This document shows, piece after piece, positions 24,088-34,943 of a stretch of DNA of 64,000 bases; position 1 is the stretch's first letter, and each line of letters starts with the position of its first letter. Location: the NCBI GenBank assembly GCA_040954595.2, contig CM082583.2, positions 992,001 through 1,056,000 of the forward strand, given 5' to 3'. The notes below the pieces were generated by a model. That model had not been told where the DNA came from and did no database searches. It saw only the letters and a list, made by a program, of their open reading frames with translations. Both the position numbers and the translations under genes were made by a program. This stretch comes from Balanoglossus misakiensis. Its lineage: Eukaryota; Hemichordata.

Positions 24088-26139
24088 TTACATTGTATGC
24101 GGTACGCCGATGTCAGCTTACCCGGCAGTACTGTAGGCCGTGCCCCCAACAAACGTCGGTGTTTGAAACGCCCTGGTTAAATTCGGGCTCTCTCTATAAA
24201 TCGACAGGCAATAATGCAGTCCTACCGGAACAAATGTCGAGTGTTGACCCGCTGCGACTTTCCCTCTTCGGTTTGCCCAACTTAGCCAACGTCTTTGTAC
24301 TAGAGTGTCGGGTCTTTTGCAGAGCCAGGCCGAAGGAAATCCGACTTGATCACCGTTGCTAACGAACGCTAGTGTCTGTCATGGTGTGCCGGGGTTTTAG
24401 TCGAGCCAGGCCGTAGGAGATCTGACTTGATCATCGTGGTCAATGTACGCGTGTTTCCGCTCTAAAGTGCCGGGGCTTCAGCTAAACCAGGCCGTAGGAA
24501 ATCCGACGTAATCACCGTTGATAACTTACGCCAGTCTGTGTCATATAGAGCCGGTGCACCAGCCGAGTCACGCCGTAGGAAATCTGACTTGATCAACGTG
24601 GTCAATGTACGCCTGTTTCTGCTCTAGAGTGCCGGGGCTTCAGCTGAGCCAGGCCGTAGGAAACCCGGCGTGATTACCGTTGTTAACTTACGCCAGTTTG
24701 TGTCCTATATATAGTGCCGGGGCATCAGCCGTGCCAGGCCGAAGGAAATGTGAGTAGATCAACGTGGTCTCTGTACGCGTGTTTCTGCTCTAGAGTGCCA
24801 GGGCTTTAGCCAAGCCATGCCGTAGGAAATCTGACTTGATCAACGTTGCTAACGAACGCTAGTGTCTGTCATAGTGTGCCGGGGTTTTAGTCGAGCCAAG
24901 CCGTAGGAGATCAGACTTGATCAACGTGGTCTCTGTACGTGTGTTTCTGCTCTAGAGTGCCGGGGCTTTATCCAACCCATGCCGTAGAAAATCTGACTTG
25001 ATCACCGTTGCTAACGTACGCTAGTGTCTGTCATATTGTGACGGAGATTTAGCCGAGCCAGGCCGTAGAAAAATCGACTTGTTCAACGTTACCAGTGTGC
25101 AACTGTTTCTGCTCTAGAGTGTCAGGGTTTTAGCCGACTTATGCTGTAGGAAATCTGAGTTGATGAACGGGAATTTAATGTTAGAAAACCCGTGTGGAAA
25201 GTATCTCTACCCGTTTGAAACTAAGAAAAGAATTTATTCTTATTTATTTTGTAAAAAAGACAATTTTTCGAAAAAAAGTCGAAAAATTGCAATTTTGTCT
25301 TGGGTGATTCAAATTATACCGCCTTTTCTGGAATTTGCAGCACTTTTTACAAGAGAACGACACTTCATGCTCCATAATATTTCCGAAAATGAAGAAAAGA
25401 GTTAATTTTTTATGATTTTTCAAAAATTTACCATTTTGTCAAAATATGGCCAAAATGGCTATTTTTTCTTGAATTCCGTCAATATCTCTGCATTTTTGGA
25501 GTGGTCGAAAGTTTTAACATACAATCAACATGTCATATATGATCAGGGCACCAAATTCGAAGAACGAAGGTTTTTTTATTTTATTTTTCTAAAAATGACA
25601 TTTTCAAGGAAAATTTGGTAAAACGCAATTTTGTCTGCAGTGACCCAAATTAGACGGTCTTTTGTGAAATTTGTATCGATATATATATACGAAGAGCATT
25701 CTATACTCCATCAGATTTCCGAAAATGTAGAAAACAGGTATTTTTTGTAATTTTCAAAAATTTACCATTTTGACCAAATTGTGGTTAAAATTGTTATTTT
25801 CGTGTTGAATGCCGCCAGTGTCACTGCTTTTAAAAGTCATAAAAACTTTTAACATGCAAGCAATTGCTTATATATGATCAGGCCACCGAATTAAAAAAAT
25901 AAAGAATGTTTTGCCTAAAAATGACCTTTTTGGTGCAAAAACGAATAAAACGCAATTTTGTATTAAATCAGCTCATTCAGAGTGCATTTTTTATAATCAG
26001 CACCATTTGTACATATATTGAAAATTTCATACATCATCAGATATCCAAATATGAAAAAATGATTTAGATTTTAGATGATTGTCCAAAATTAGCTGATATC
26101 TAATAAATGTAGTATTGAACCGTTCTGTCCCCCCCCCCC
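24088..26139 (+). repeat. Satellite unit U12 (2052 bp)
   Basis: Standard-length unit with a subfamily III start and a subfamily II last monomer. It has the CAATTGCTTATAT variant and CAGGCCACCG near 25880. Confidence 0.95.
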
Positions 26140-27456
26140 TACATTATATGCGGTACGCCAATGTCAGCTTACCCGGCAGTACTGCAGGCCGTGCCCCCAA
26201 ATAACGTCGGTGTTTGAAACGCCCTGGTTAAATTCGGGCTTTCTCTATAAATTGACAGGCAATAATGCAGTCCTACCCGAACAAATGTCGAGTGTTGACC
26301 CGCTGTGACTTTCCCTCTTCGGTTTGCCCGACTTAGCCAACGGCTTTGTACTAATGTGTCGGGTCTTTTGCAGAGCCAGGCCGAAGGAAATCCGACTTGA
26401 TCACCGTTGCTAACGAACGCTAGTGTCTGTCATGGTGTGCCGGGGTTTTAGAAGAGCCAGGCCGTAGGAGATCTGACTTGATCATCGTGGTCAATGTACG
26501 CGTGTTTCCGCTCTAAAGTGCCGGGGCTTCAGCTAAACCAGGCCGTAGGAAATCCGACGTAATCACCGTTGATAACTTACGCCAGTCTGTGTCATATAGA
26601 GCCGGTGCACCAGCCGAATCACGCCGTAGGAAATCTGACTTGATCAACGTGGTCAATGTACGCCTGTTTCTGCTCTAGAGTGCCGGGGCTTCAGCTGAGC
26701 CAGGCCGTAGGAAACCCGACGTGATTACCGTTGTTAACTTACGCCAGTCTGTGTCCTATATATAGTGCCGGGGCATCAGCTGTGCCAGGCCGAAGGAAAT
26801 GGGAGTAGATCAACGTGGTCTCTGTACGCGTGTTTCTGCTCTAGAGTGCCAGGGCTTTAGCCAAGCCATGCCGTAGGAAATCTGACTTGATCAACGTTGC
26901 TAACGAACGCTAGTGTCTGTCATAGTGTGCTGGGGTTTTAGTCGAGCCAAGCCGTAGGAGATCAGACTTGATCAACGTGGTCTCTGTACGCGTGTTTCTG
27001 CTCTAGAGTGCCGGGGCTTTATCCCAGCCATGCCGTAGAAAATCTGACTTGATCACCGTTGCTAACGTGCGCTAGTGTCTGTCATATTGTGACGGAGATT
27101 TAGCCGAGCCAGGCCGTAGAAAAATCGACTTGTTCAACGTTACCATTGTGCAACTGTTTCTGCTCTAGAGTGTCAGGGTTTTAGCCGACTTATGCTGTAG
27201 GAAATCTGAGTTGATGAATGGGAATTCAATGTTAAAAAACCTGTGTGGAAAGTGTCTCTACCCTTTTGAAACTAAGAAAATAATTTATTGGGGGCACAAG
27301 CGCCCTCAGGCGGCTTGTGCCCCCATTGTTATTGTTGGAATATTTCTTCTTTATTAGGGCCCAAGCGCATGCAGCGCTTGGGCCCTATTGTTATTATCCT
27401 GGTTTTTAGGGCCCAAGCCCAGCAGGCTTGGGCCCTATTGGTATTACTGGGGTTTT

Positions 27457-27461
27457 TCTTC

Positions 27462-27493
<32 letters not shown>
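27457..27493 (+). repeat. (TTC)n microsatellite of inner element
   Basis: About 12 TTC units with one CTA interruption, lying just after the 5' hairpin of the inner element. Confidence 0.95.
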
Positions 27494-28138
27494 GTGTCGT
27501 TTTTTTGTCCAGCTAGATCTTGAAAACGGCTGAACCTACAAATCTCACATTTGGCACAATGGTGCAGGGCTATGAGAGCTGGTGCAGTACCCTTGTGAAT
27601 GTGTAATTAGTCATGTGACCTGATGACCATATATGGGCAAAATTTTCAATTTGGCCTAATTTGCATATGAATGGAGATATCAAAATTCTGTTAAGATACT
27701 TTGTGGGCCATATGGCCAGGGTTCTACATGCCAAATGTCAAGGCCATAGGCCATGTCAATTTTGAGAAGAAGATTTTTAAGTATTATTTTTCATATTTTT
27801 TTCGCCCAAGCCATCGGCCTATACTTCACATAGTAAAGCTATGACCACATCGTATTTTGGATAAATATGCATACATATCTCAAAATCTGTTAGGCCGACC
27901 ATCTCCAACTTTGGTGTGCAGCTAGCCTAGCATTTGTCAATAATTTTAAGCGAAAAAAAATAATATGAAAAATCGACCGATTTTTTTATATTAATTTTTT
28001 TATTAAATTTATACCTTTAATTATACCTCTATGGTTAAGCTATGTCTATGTCTTATTGTGGAATTCAGGTCTGTGCAATAGTCCTGTACAGTGACTGTCT
28101 ATTGGTCAGTGAGCACAATAGCACCAAAATAAAAGGCA

Positions 28139-29003
28139 CAAGTTTAGTCTCACCTGTAACACCTGCTTAACTCATTAATTATGTGCATACCTAATTCTGG
28201 GCTAACTAAGAGGGCTAGAGGTTTCGTTCTTGTGAGACATGGACCAGTATAGGGTCAAAATTTCTTGCCCAAATTTTGGGTGACCTCAGGTGACCTTTGA
28301 CCTACTTTCCTATATCTCGGCATCCACAGCGGGTACAGACTTGGCGTTTGGAGGGTTGGGACTAAAGTTGAAAAGCCAAAATGGGGGTCACCTGTGACAC
28401 CTGCATATCTCATTAATTATGTGCATACCTAATTACAGGCTAACCAGTAGGGTTAGAGGTTTCGTGCTTGTGGGACATGGACCAGTATGGGGTTAAAAAA
28501 AATTGCCTAAATTTTGGATGACCTCAGGTGACCTTTGACCTACTTTCCTATATTTCCGCATCCAGAGCAGGTACAGACTTGGCGTTTGGAGGGTTGGGAC
28601 TAAAATTGAAAAGCCAAAATTGGGGTCACCTGTGACACCTGCTTATCTCATTAATTATGTGCATACCTAATTCCAGGCTAACCAATAGGGCTAGAGGTTT
28701 GATTTATGCTGAACATGGACCAGTATGGGGTCAAAATTTTTTGCCCAAATTTTGGGTGACCTCAGGTGACCTTTGACCTAATTTACCATATCTCGGCATC
28801 CACAGCAGATACAGCCTTGGCATTTGGAGGGATGGAACTCCTGATGGAGCCTTACACTTTATCTCATTAATTATGCGCATACCTAATTGTAGGCGAACCA
28901 ATAGGGCTAGAGATTTTGTTCTTGTGGGACACGGACCAGTATGGGGTCAAAATTTCTTGCCAAAATTTCGGGTGACCGCTTATGACCTTTGACCTTCGGC
29001 TTA
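28139..29003 (+). repeat. Four ~238-bp internal tandem repeats (inner element)
   Basis: The motif CATTAATTATG(T/C)GCATAC recurs at 28173, 28411, 28649 and 28865. Each repeat also has GGACCAGTATRGGGTCAAAA and CAGGTGACCTTTGACC or a variant. The last copy is shorter and more diverged. Confidence 0.9.
28291..28995 (-). promoter_or_regulatory. Four perfect DR1 motifs in the inner element
   Basis: TGACCTTTGACCT occurs at 28291-28303, 28529-28541, 28767-28779 and 28983-28995, once per internal repeat. Its reverse complement AGGTCAAAGGTCA is the textbook DR1 element bound by RXR, HNF4 or COUP-TF-type nuclear receptors. The motif match is direct; binding is inference. Confidence 0.5.
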
Positions 29004-29037
29004 AGCTTGGGCCCGTCATCGCTGCTTGCAGCTATAT

Positions 29038-29063
29038 TTCTTCTACTTCTTCTTTTTTTTCTT
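29038..29063 (+). repeat. (TTC)n-like pyrimidine tract of middle element
   Basis: A TTCTACTTCTTC tract followed by T8, where the middle element resumes after the inner copy. Cognate of the tract at 27457. Confidence 0.85.
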
Positions 29064-29704
29064 GTGCAGTTTTTTCGGCCAGCTAGATCTGGAAAACGGC
29101 TAAACCTACCAATTACAAACTTGGCACAATGGTGTAGGCCAATGAGAGCTAGTGCTGTACCCTTGTGAATGTTTAATTAGTCACGTGACCTGATGACCAT
29201 ATATGGGCAAAATTTTCAAATTGGCCTAATTTGCATATGAATGGAGATATCAAAATTCTGTTAAGATACTTTGTGGGCCATATGGCCAGGGTTGTACATG
29301 CCAAATGTCAAGGCCATAGGCCATGTCAATTTTGAGAAGAAGATTTTTAAGTATTATTTTTCATATTTTTCGCCCAAGCCATGTGCCTATACTTTACATA
29401 GTTAAGCTATGACCACATATTATTTTGGATAAATATGCATACATATCTCAAAATCTGTTAGGCCGATCATCTTCAACTTTGGTGTGCAGCTAGCCTAGCA
29501 TTTGTCAATAATTTTAATTGAAAAAAAAATAATATGAAAAATCGACCGATTTTTTTATATTAATTTGTTTTATTAAATTCTTACCTTTACTTATACCTCT
29601 ATGGTTAAGCTATGTCCATGTCTCATTGTGGAATTCTCGTCTGTGCAATAGTCCTGTACAGTGATTGTCTATCAGTGAGCACAATAGCACCAAAATAAAA
29701 GGCA

Positions 29705-30568
29705 CAATTTTAGGCTCACCTGTAACACCTGCTTAACTCATTAATTATGTGCATACCTAATTCTGGGCTAACTAAGAGGGCTAGAGGTTTTGTTCTTGTG
29801 GGACATGGGCCAGTATAGGGTCAAAATTTCTTGCCCAAATTTTGGGTGACCCCAGGTGACCTTTGACCTACTTTCCTATATCTCGGCATCCAGAGCAGGT
29901 ACAGACTTGGCGTTTGGAGGGTTGGGACTAAAGTTGAAAAGCCAAAATGGGGGTCACCTGTGACACCTGCATATCTCATTAATTATGTGCATACCTAATT
30001 CCAGGCTAACCAATAGGGCTATAGGTTTGGTTTTTGTTGAACATGGACCAGTATAGGGTCAAAATTTTTTGCCCAAATTTTGTATGACCTCAGGTGACCT
30101 TTGACCTACTTTACCAGATCTTGGCATCTAGAGCAGGTACAGACTTGCATTTGGTGGGTTGGGACTAAAATTGAAAAGGCAAAATTGGGGGTCACCTGTG
30201 ACACCTGCCTACCTCATTAATTATGTGCATACCTAATTCCAGGCTTACCAATAGGGCTATAGGTTTGGTTTTTGTTGAACATGGACCAGTATAGGGTCAA
30301 AATTACTTGCCCAAATTTTGCATGACCTCAGGTGACCTTTGACCTACTTTACCATATCTCGGCAGCCACAGCAGATACAGCCTTGGCATTTGGAGGGATG
30401 GAACTCCTGGTGGAGCCTTACACTTTTCCTCATTAATTATGCGCATACCTAATTGTAGGCGAACCAATAGGGCTAGAGATTTTGTTCTTGTGGGACACGG
30501 ACCAGTATGGGGTCAAAATTTCTTGCCAAAATTTTGGGTGACCACTTATGACCTTTGACCTTCGTCTT
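29705..30568 (+). repeat. Four ~238-bp internal tandem repeats (middle element)
   Basis: CATTAATTATG(T/C)GCATAC recurs at about 29738, 29977, 30214 and 30430, copying the arrangement of the inner element. The internal array was therefore part of the element before the two copies separated. Confidence 0.9.
29857..30561 (-). promoter_or_regulatory. Four perfect DR1 motifs in the middle element
   Basis: TGACCTTTGACCT occurs at 29857-29869, 30095-30107, 30333-30345 and 30549-30561, at the same place in each repeat as in the inner element. Confidence 0.5.
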
Positions 30569-30602
30569 AAGCTTGGGCCCGTCATTGCTGCTTGCAGCTA
30601 TA

Positions 30603-30633
30603 TTTCTTCTTCTTCTTCTTCTTCTTCTTCTTC
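30603..30633 (+). repeat. (TTC)n microsatellite of outer element
   Basis: About ten uninterrupted TTC units where the outer element resumes after the middle copy. Confidence 0.95.
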
Positions 30634-30884
30634 CGAGAAATTCGGCCAGGTAGATCTGGAAAACCGCTGCACCTAGGGGGCTGAAACTTGGTAGGGTGAT
30701 AGGGGCCAATGAGTAGACGTGCAGTGGCTCGTGAATATTTAATTAGTCACGTGACCTGGCGGCCATATTGGATTTCCTGAAAATCGTTAAACGAGTCCTT
30801 CTCAAAAACTACTGGGCCGATCGAGTTCAAATTTGGTGTGCAGGTAGCCTACCTTCTGTCCATCATTTTACCCCATTGAAATCA

Positions 30885-30892
30885 TGACGTCA
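30885..30892. promoter_or_regulatory. Perfect CRE palindrome TGACGTCA
   Basis: Eight-base CREB/ATF consensus in the outer element body. A single match in this much DNA can be chance; no function is claimed. Confidence 0.25.
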
Positions 30893-31205
30893 CACATAAA
30901 ATTTTTTTGCTACAATTGTTTTTCTGAAACACTACTTAAAACTTTAAAAATCTTCTTCTCCAGAACCAGCGATTGCCGAGTCACGGGATTTGGGGCATGT
31001 GGTCACCTAACCTATGTCTATCAAGTTTGCGAAGCGCACTGTGATTGGTCGACCATTATGGCGGCCATGTTGGATTTTCGGAAAACCATTGAAAAATGAA
31101 CATTCCGTTTTGTAGCCAAAATATTGACAGCACAGAACTTCTTTTTTTGGATATGAGTCATCATATGACCGGAAGTTGTCACAATTTTTCGGGGTAATTT
31201 TCACA

Positions 31206-31723
31206 TGACCTTTGACCCAGTTTTAAAACAACTAATTATATATGCATATTCCCCATACCTCCTCTTGTCAAAGCACCACAGTCATGAATTTTGTGGACAT
31301 GGGTACTAATGCTGCCAGGACATGGCACAAATGTTTTGGTAATTTTGCCAATGACCCTTGACCTATTTCTGAAACATCATTTTTCTGCATATCTAATTCC
31401 AGGCTAACCAAGAGGGCTAGAGGTCTGGTTTTAGTTGGACATGGCCCACTCTGGGGTCAAAATTTTATGTCCAAATTTTGCGTGACCTTGGATGACCTTT
31501 GATCTACTTTCCCATAGCTCAGCATCCACAGCAGTTAGAGTCCTGGCTTTTGGGTGGCAGATGGAGCACATATGGAGTCTTACACAAGACCTCATTAATT
31601 ATGCGCATACCTAATTCTAGGCGAACCAATAGAGCCAGGGGTCTTGTTTTTGTTGGACCTAGACTTGTATGGGGTCCAATATTTTTGCCCAAATTTGGGG
31701 TGACCTCAGGTGACCTTTGACCT
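31206..31723 (-). promoter_or_regulatory. DR1 and DR1-like motifs in the outer element
   Basis: A perfect TGACCTTTGACCT lies at 31711-31723. Near matches lie at 31206-31218 (last base changed), 31352-31364 and 31493-31505. They are more decayed than in the inner copies, as expected for the older host element. Confidence 0.4.
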
Positions 31724-32730
31724 ACTTTCCCATATCTTGGTATCCGCAGCAGATACAGCCTTGGCATTTGCTGGTTACAATGGGAACCGCTTGTGCCCCC
31801 CCAACGCTGCTTGCAGCTTTAATTCTTATTTATTTTGTAAAAATCACAATTTTTCGAAAAAAAGTCGAAAATGGTAATTTTGTCATGGGTGATTCAAATT
31901 ATACCGCCTTTTCTGGAATTTGCAGCACTTTTTACAAGAGAACGACACTTCATGCTCCATAATATTTCCGAAAATGAAGAAAAGAGTTAATTTTTTATGA
32001 TTTTTTAAAAATTTACCATTTTTGTCAAAATATGGCCAAAATGGCTATTTTTTCTTGAATTCCGTCAATATCTCTGCATTTTTGGAGTGGTCGAAAGTTT
32101 TAACATACAATCAACATGTCATATATGATCAGGGCACCAAATTCGAAGAACAAAGGTTTTTTTTATTTTTTTTTCTAAAAATGACATTTTCAAGGAAAAT
32201 TTGGTAAAACGCAATTTTGTCTGCAGTGAGCCAAATTGGCCGTTTTTTTGTGGAATTTGTATCGATATATGTATACGAAGAGCATTCTATACTCCCTCAG
32301 ATTTCCGAAAATGTAGAAAACAGGTATTTTTTGTAATTTTCAAAAATTTACCATTTTGACCGAATTGTGGCTAAAATTGTTATTTTCGTGTTGAATGCCG
32401 CCAGTGTCACTGCTTTTAAAAGTCATTAAAACTTTTAACATACAAGCAATTGTTTATATATGATCAGGTCACCGAATTTAAAGAATAAAGAATGTTTTCC
32501 CTAAAAATGACCTTTTTGGTGCAAAAACGAATATAAAACGCAATTTTGTATTAAATCAGCTCATTCAGAGTGCATTTTTTATAATCAGCACCATTTTTAC
32601 ATATAATGGAAATTTCATACATCATCAGATATCCAAATATGAAAAAATGATTTAGATTTTAGATGATTGTCCAAAAGTAGCTGATATCTAATAAATATAG
32701 TATTGAACCGTTCTGTTCCCCCCCCCCCCC

Positions 32731-34943
32731 TACATTAAATGCGGTACGCCGATGTCAGCTTACCCGTCAGTACTGCAGGCCGTGCCCACAACTAACGTCG
32801 GTGTTTGAAACGCCCTGGTTAAATTCGGGCTTTCTCTATAAATTGACAGGCAATAATGTAGTCCTACCGGAACAAATGTCGAGTGTTGACCCGCTGTGAC
32901 TTGCCCTCTTCGGTTTGCCCGACTTAGCCAACGTCTTTGTACTAGAGTGTCGGGTGTTTTGCAGAGCCAGGCCGAAGGAAATCCGACTTGATCACCGTTG
33001 CTAACGAACGCTAGTGTCTGTCATGGTGTGCCGGGGTTTTAGTCGAGCCAGGCCGTAGAAGATCTGACTGGATCATCGTGGTCAATGTACGCGTGTTTCC
33101 GCTCTAAAGTGCCAGGGCTTCAGCTAAACCAAGCCGTAGGAAACCCGACGTGATTACCGTTGTTAACTTACGCCAGTCTGTGTCCTATATATAGTGCGGG
33201 GCATCAGCCGTGCCAGGTCTAAGGAAATGTGAGTAGATCAATGTGGTCTCTGTACGCGTGTTTCTGCTCTAGAATGCCAGGGCTTTAGCCAAGCCATGCC
33301 GTAGGAAATCTGAATTGATCAACGTTGCTAACGAACGCTAGTGTCTGTCATAGTGTGCCGGGGTTTTAGTCGAGCCAAGCCGTAGGAGATCTGACTTGAT
33401 CATCGTGGTCAATGTACGCGTGTTTCCGCTCTAAAGTGCCGGGGCTTGAGCTAAACCAGGCCGTAGGAAATCCGACGTAATCACCGTTGATAACTTACGC
33501 CAGTCTGTGTCATATAGAGCCGGTGCACCAGCGGAGTCACGCCGTAGGAATCTGATTTGATCAACGTGGTCAATGTACGCCTGTTTCTGCTCTAGAGTGC
33601 CGGGGCTTCAGCTGAGCCAGGCCGTAGGAAACCCGACGTGATTAGCGTTGTTAACTTACGCAAGTCTGTGTCCTATATATACTGCCGGGGCATCAGCCGT
33701 GCCAGGCCGAAGGAAATGTGAGTAGATCAACGTGGTTTCTGTACGCGTGTTTCTGCTCTAGAGTGCCAGGGCTTTAGCCAAGCCATGCCGTAGGAAATCT
33801 GACTTGATCAACGTTGCTAACGAACGCTAGTGTCTGTCATATTGTGACGGAGATTTAGCCGAGCCAGGCCGTAGAAAAATCGACTTGTTCAACGTTACCA
33901 GTGTGCAACTGTTTCTGCTCTAGAGTGTCAGGGTTTTAGCCGACTTATGCTGTAGGAAATCTGAGTTGATGAATGGGAATTCAATGTTTAAAAACCTGTG
34001 TGGAAAGTGTCTCTACCGTTTTGAAACTAAGAAAAGAATTTATTCTTATTTATTTTGAAAAAATCACAATTTTTCGAAAAAAAGTCGAAAATGGTAATTT
34101 TGTCATGGGTGATTCAAATTATACCGCCTTTTCTGGAATTTGCAGCACTTTTTACAAGAGAACGACACTTCATGCTCCATAATATTTCCGAAAATGAAGA
34201 AAAGAGTTAATTTTTTATGATTTTTTTAAAATTTACAATTTTTGTCAAAATATGGCCAAAATGGCTATTTTTTCTTGAATTCCGTCAATATCTCTGCATT
34301 TTTGGAGTGGTCGAAAGTTTTAACATACAATCAACATGTCATATATGATCAGGGCACCAAATTCGAAGAACAAAGGTTTTTTTTATTTTTTTTTCTAAAA
34401 ATGACATTTTCAAGGAAAATTTGGTAAAACGCAATTTTGTCTGTAGTGAGCCAAATTGGCCGTTTTTTTGTGGAATTTGTATCGATATATGTATACGAAG
34501 AGCATTCTATACTCCATCAGATTTCCGAAAATGTAGAAAACAGGTATTTTTTGTAATTTTCAAAAATTTACCATTTTGACCGAATTGTGGCTAAAATTGT
34601 TATTTTCGCGTTGAATGCCGCCAGTGTCACTGCTTTTAAAAGTCATTAAAACTTTTAACATACAAGCAATTGTTTATATATGATCAGGTCACCGAATTTA
34701 AAGAATAAAGAATGTTTTCCCTAAAAATGACCTTTTTGGTGCAAAAACGAATAAAACGCAATTTTGTATTAAATCAGCTCATTCAGAGTGCATTTTTTAT
34801 AATCAGCACCATTTTTACATATAATGGAAATTTCATACATCATCAGATATCCAAATATGAAAAAATGATTTAGATTTTAGATGATTGTCCAAAAGTAGCT
34901 GATATCTAATAAATGTAGTATTGAACCGTTCTGTCCCCCCCCC
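32731..34943 (+). repeat. Satellite unit U14 (2213 bp, +1 GC dimer)
   Basis: Unit with one extra 82-bp dimer overall. Its GC half is rearranged near 33110-33180 (a monomer of one type fused to another). The AT half has the U6/U13 variants (TGTCATGGGTGATTC, GTATACGAAG, AATTTAAAGAATAAAG). Confidence 0.95.

Larger units (their letters stand above)
27407..29035 (+). mobile_element. Inner hairpin-ended element (~1.63 kb)
   Basis: It starts with a 12-bp hairpin, AGGGCCCAAGCC / GGCTTGGGCCCT (27408-27436, loop CAGCA), then TATTGGTATT, a TTC microsatellite and a body that begins CAGCTAGATCT. It ends with GCTTGGGCCC (29005-29014) and GCTGCTTGCAGC (29021-29032). The body is closely similar to that of the middle copy. 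It contains four ~238-bp internal repeats and no protein-coding signal. Confidence 0.75.
27355..30601 (+). mobile_element. Middle hairpin-ended element (split by inner copy)
   Basis: It starts with a perfect 13-bp hairpin, AGGGCCCAAGCGC / GCGCTTGGGCCCT (27356-27386, loop ATGCA), extended by an outer T-A pair. It ends with GCTTGGGCCC (30571-30580) and GCTGCTTGCAGC (30587-30598). Its own sequence, 27355-27406 plus about 29036-30601, totals ~1.62 kb, matching the inner copy. It sits next to the TTC tract of the outer element, which resumes after 30601. Confidence 0.75.
27290..31821 (+). mobile_element. Outer hairpin-ended element (hosts two nested copies)
   Basis: A 4.5-kb insertion in the AT half of U13. 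It starts with a perfect 12-bp hairpin (GGGGGCACAAGC 27290-27301, GCTTGTGCCCCC 27313-27324). Near its end the same arm recurs (31789-31800), followed by GCTGCTTGCAGC (31806-31817), itself a 5-bp stem. Sequence belonging to this copy is 27290-27354 plus about 30602-31821, ~1.29 kb. It is more diverged than the two inner copies. Any target duplication is short (at most ATT) and unclear. No transposase is seen, so it is non-autonomous. The class is unknown. Confidence 0.75.
26140..32730 (+). repeat. Satellite unit U13 (split by 4.5-kb insertion)
   Basis: The parts 26140-27289 and 31822-32730 together make about 2056 bp, a standard unit. The GC half end (GAAATGGGAGTAG, TTTATCCCAGCC, CGTGCGCTAG) and the AT half match U6, which gives the uninterrupted paralogous site near 13480. 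Confidence 0.95.

Noticed and set aside
27288-27533. 81-codon frame rich in Phe at the left end of the 4.5-kb insertion
   Set aside because: It translates hairpins and the TTC microsatellite; no domain.
27290-31821. Helitron identity of the nested elements
   Set aside because: A 3' hairpin is present, but the ends do not show the TC start and CTRR end expected of Helitrons, so the class is left open.
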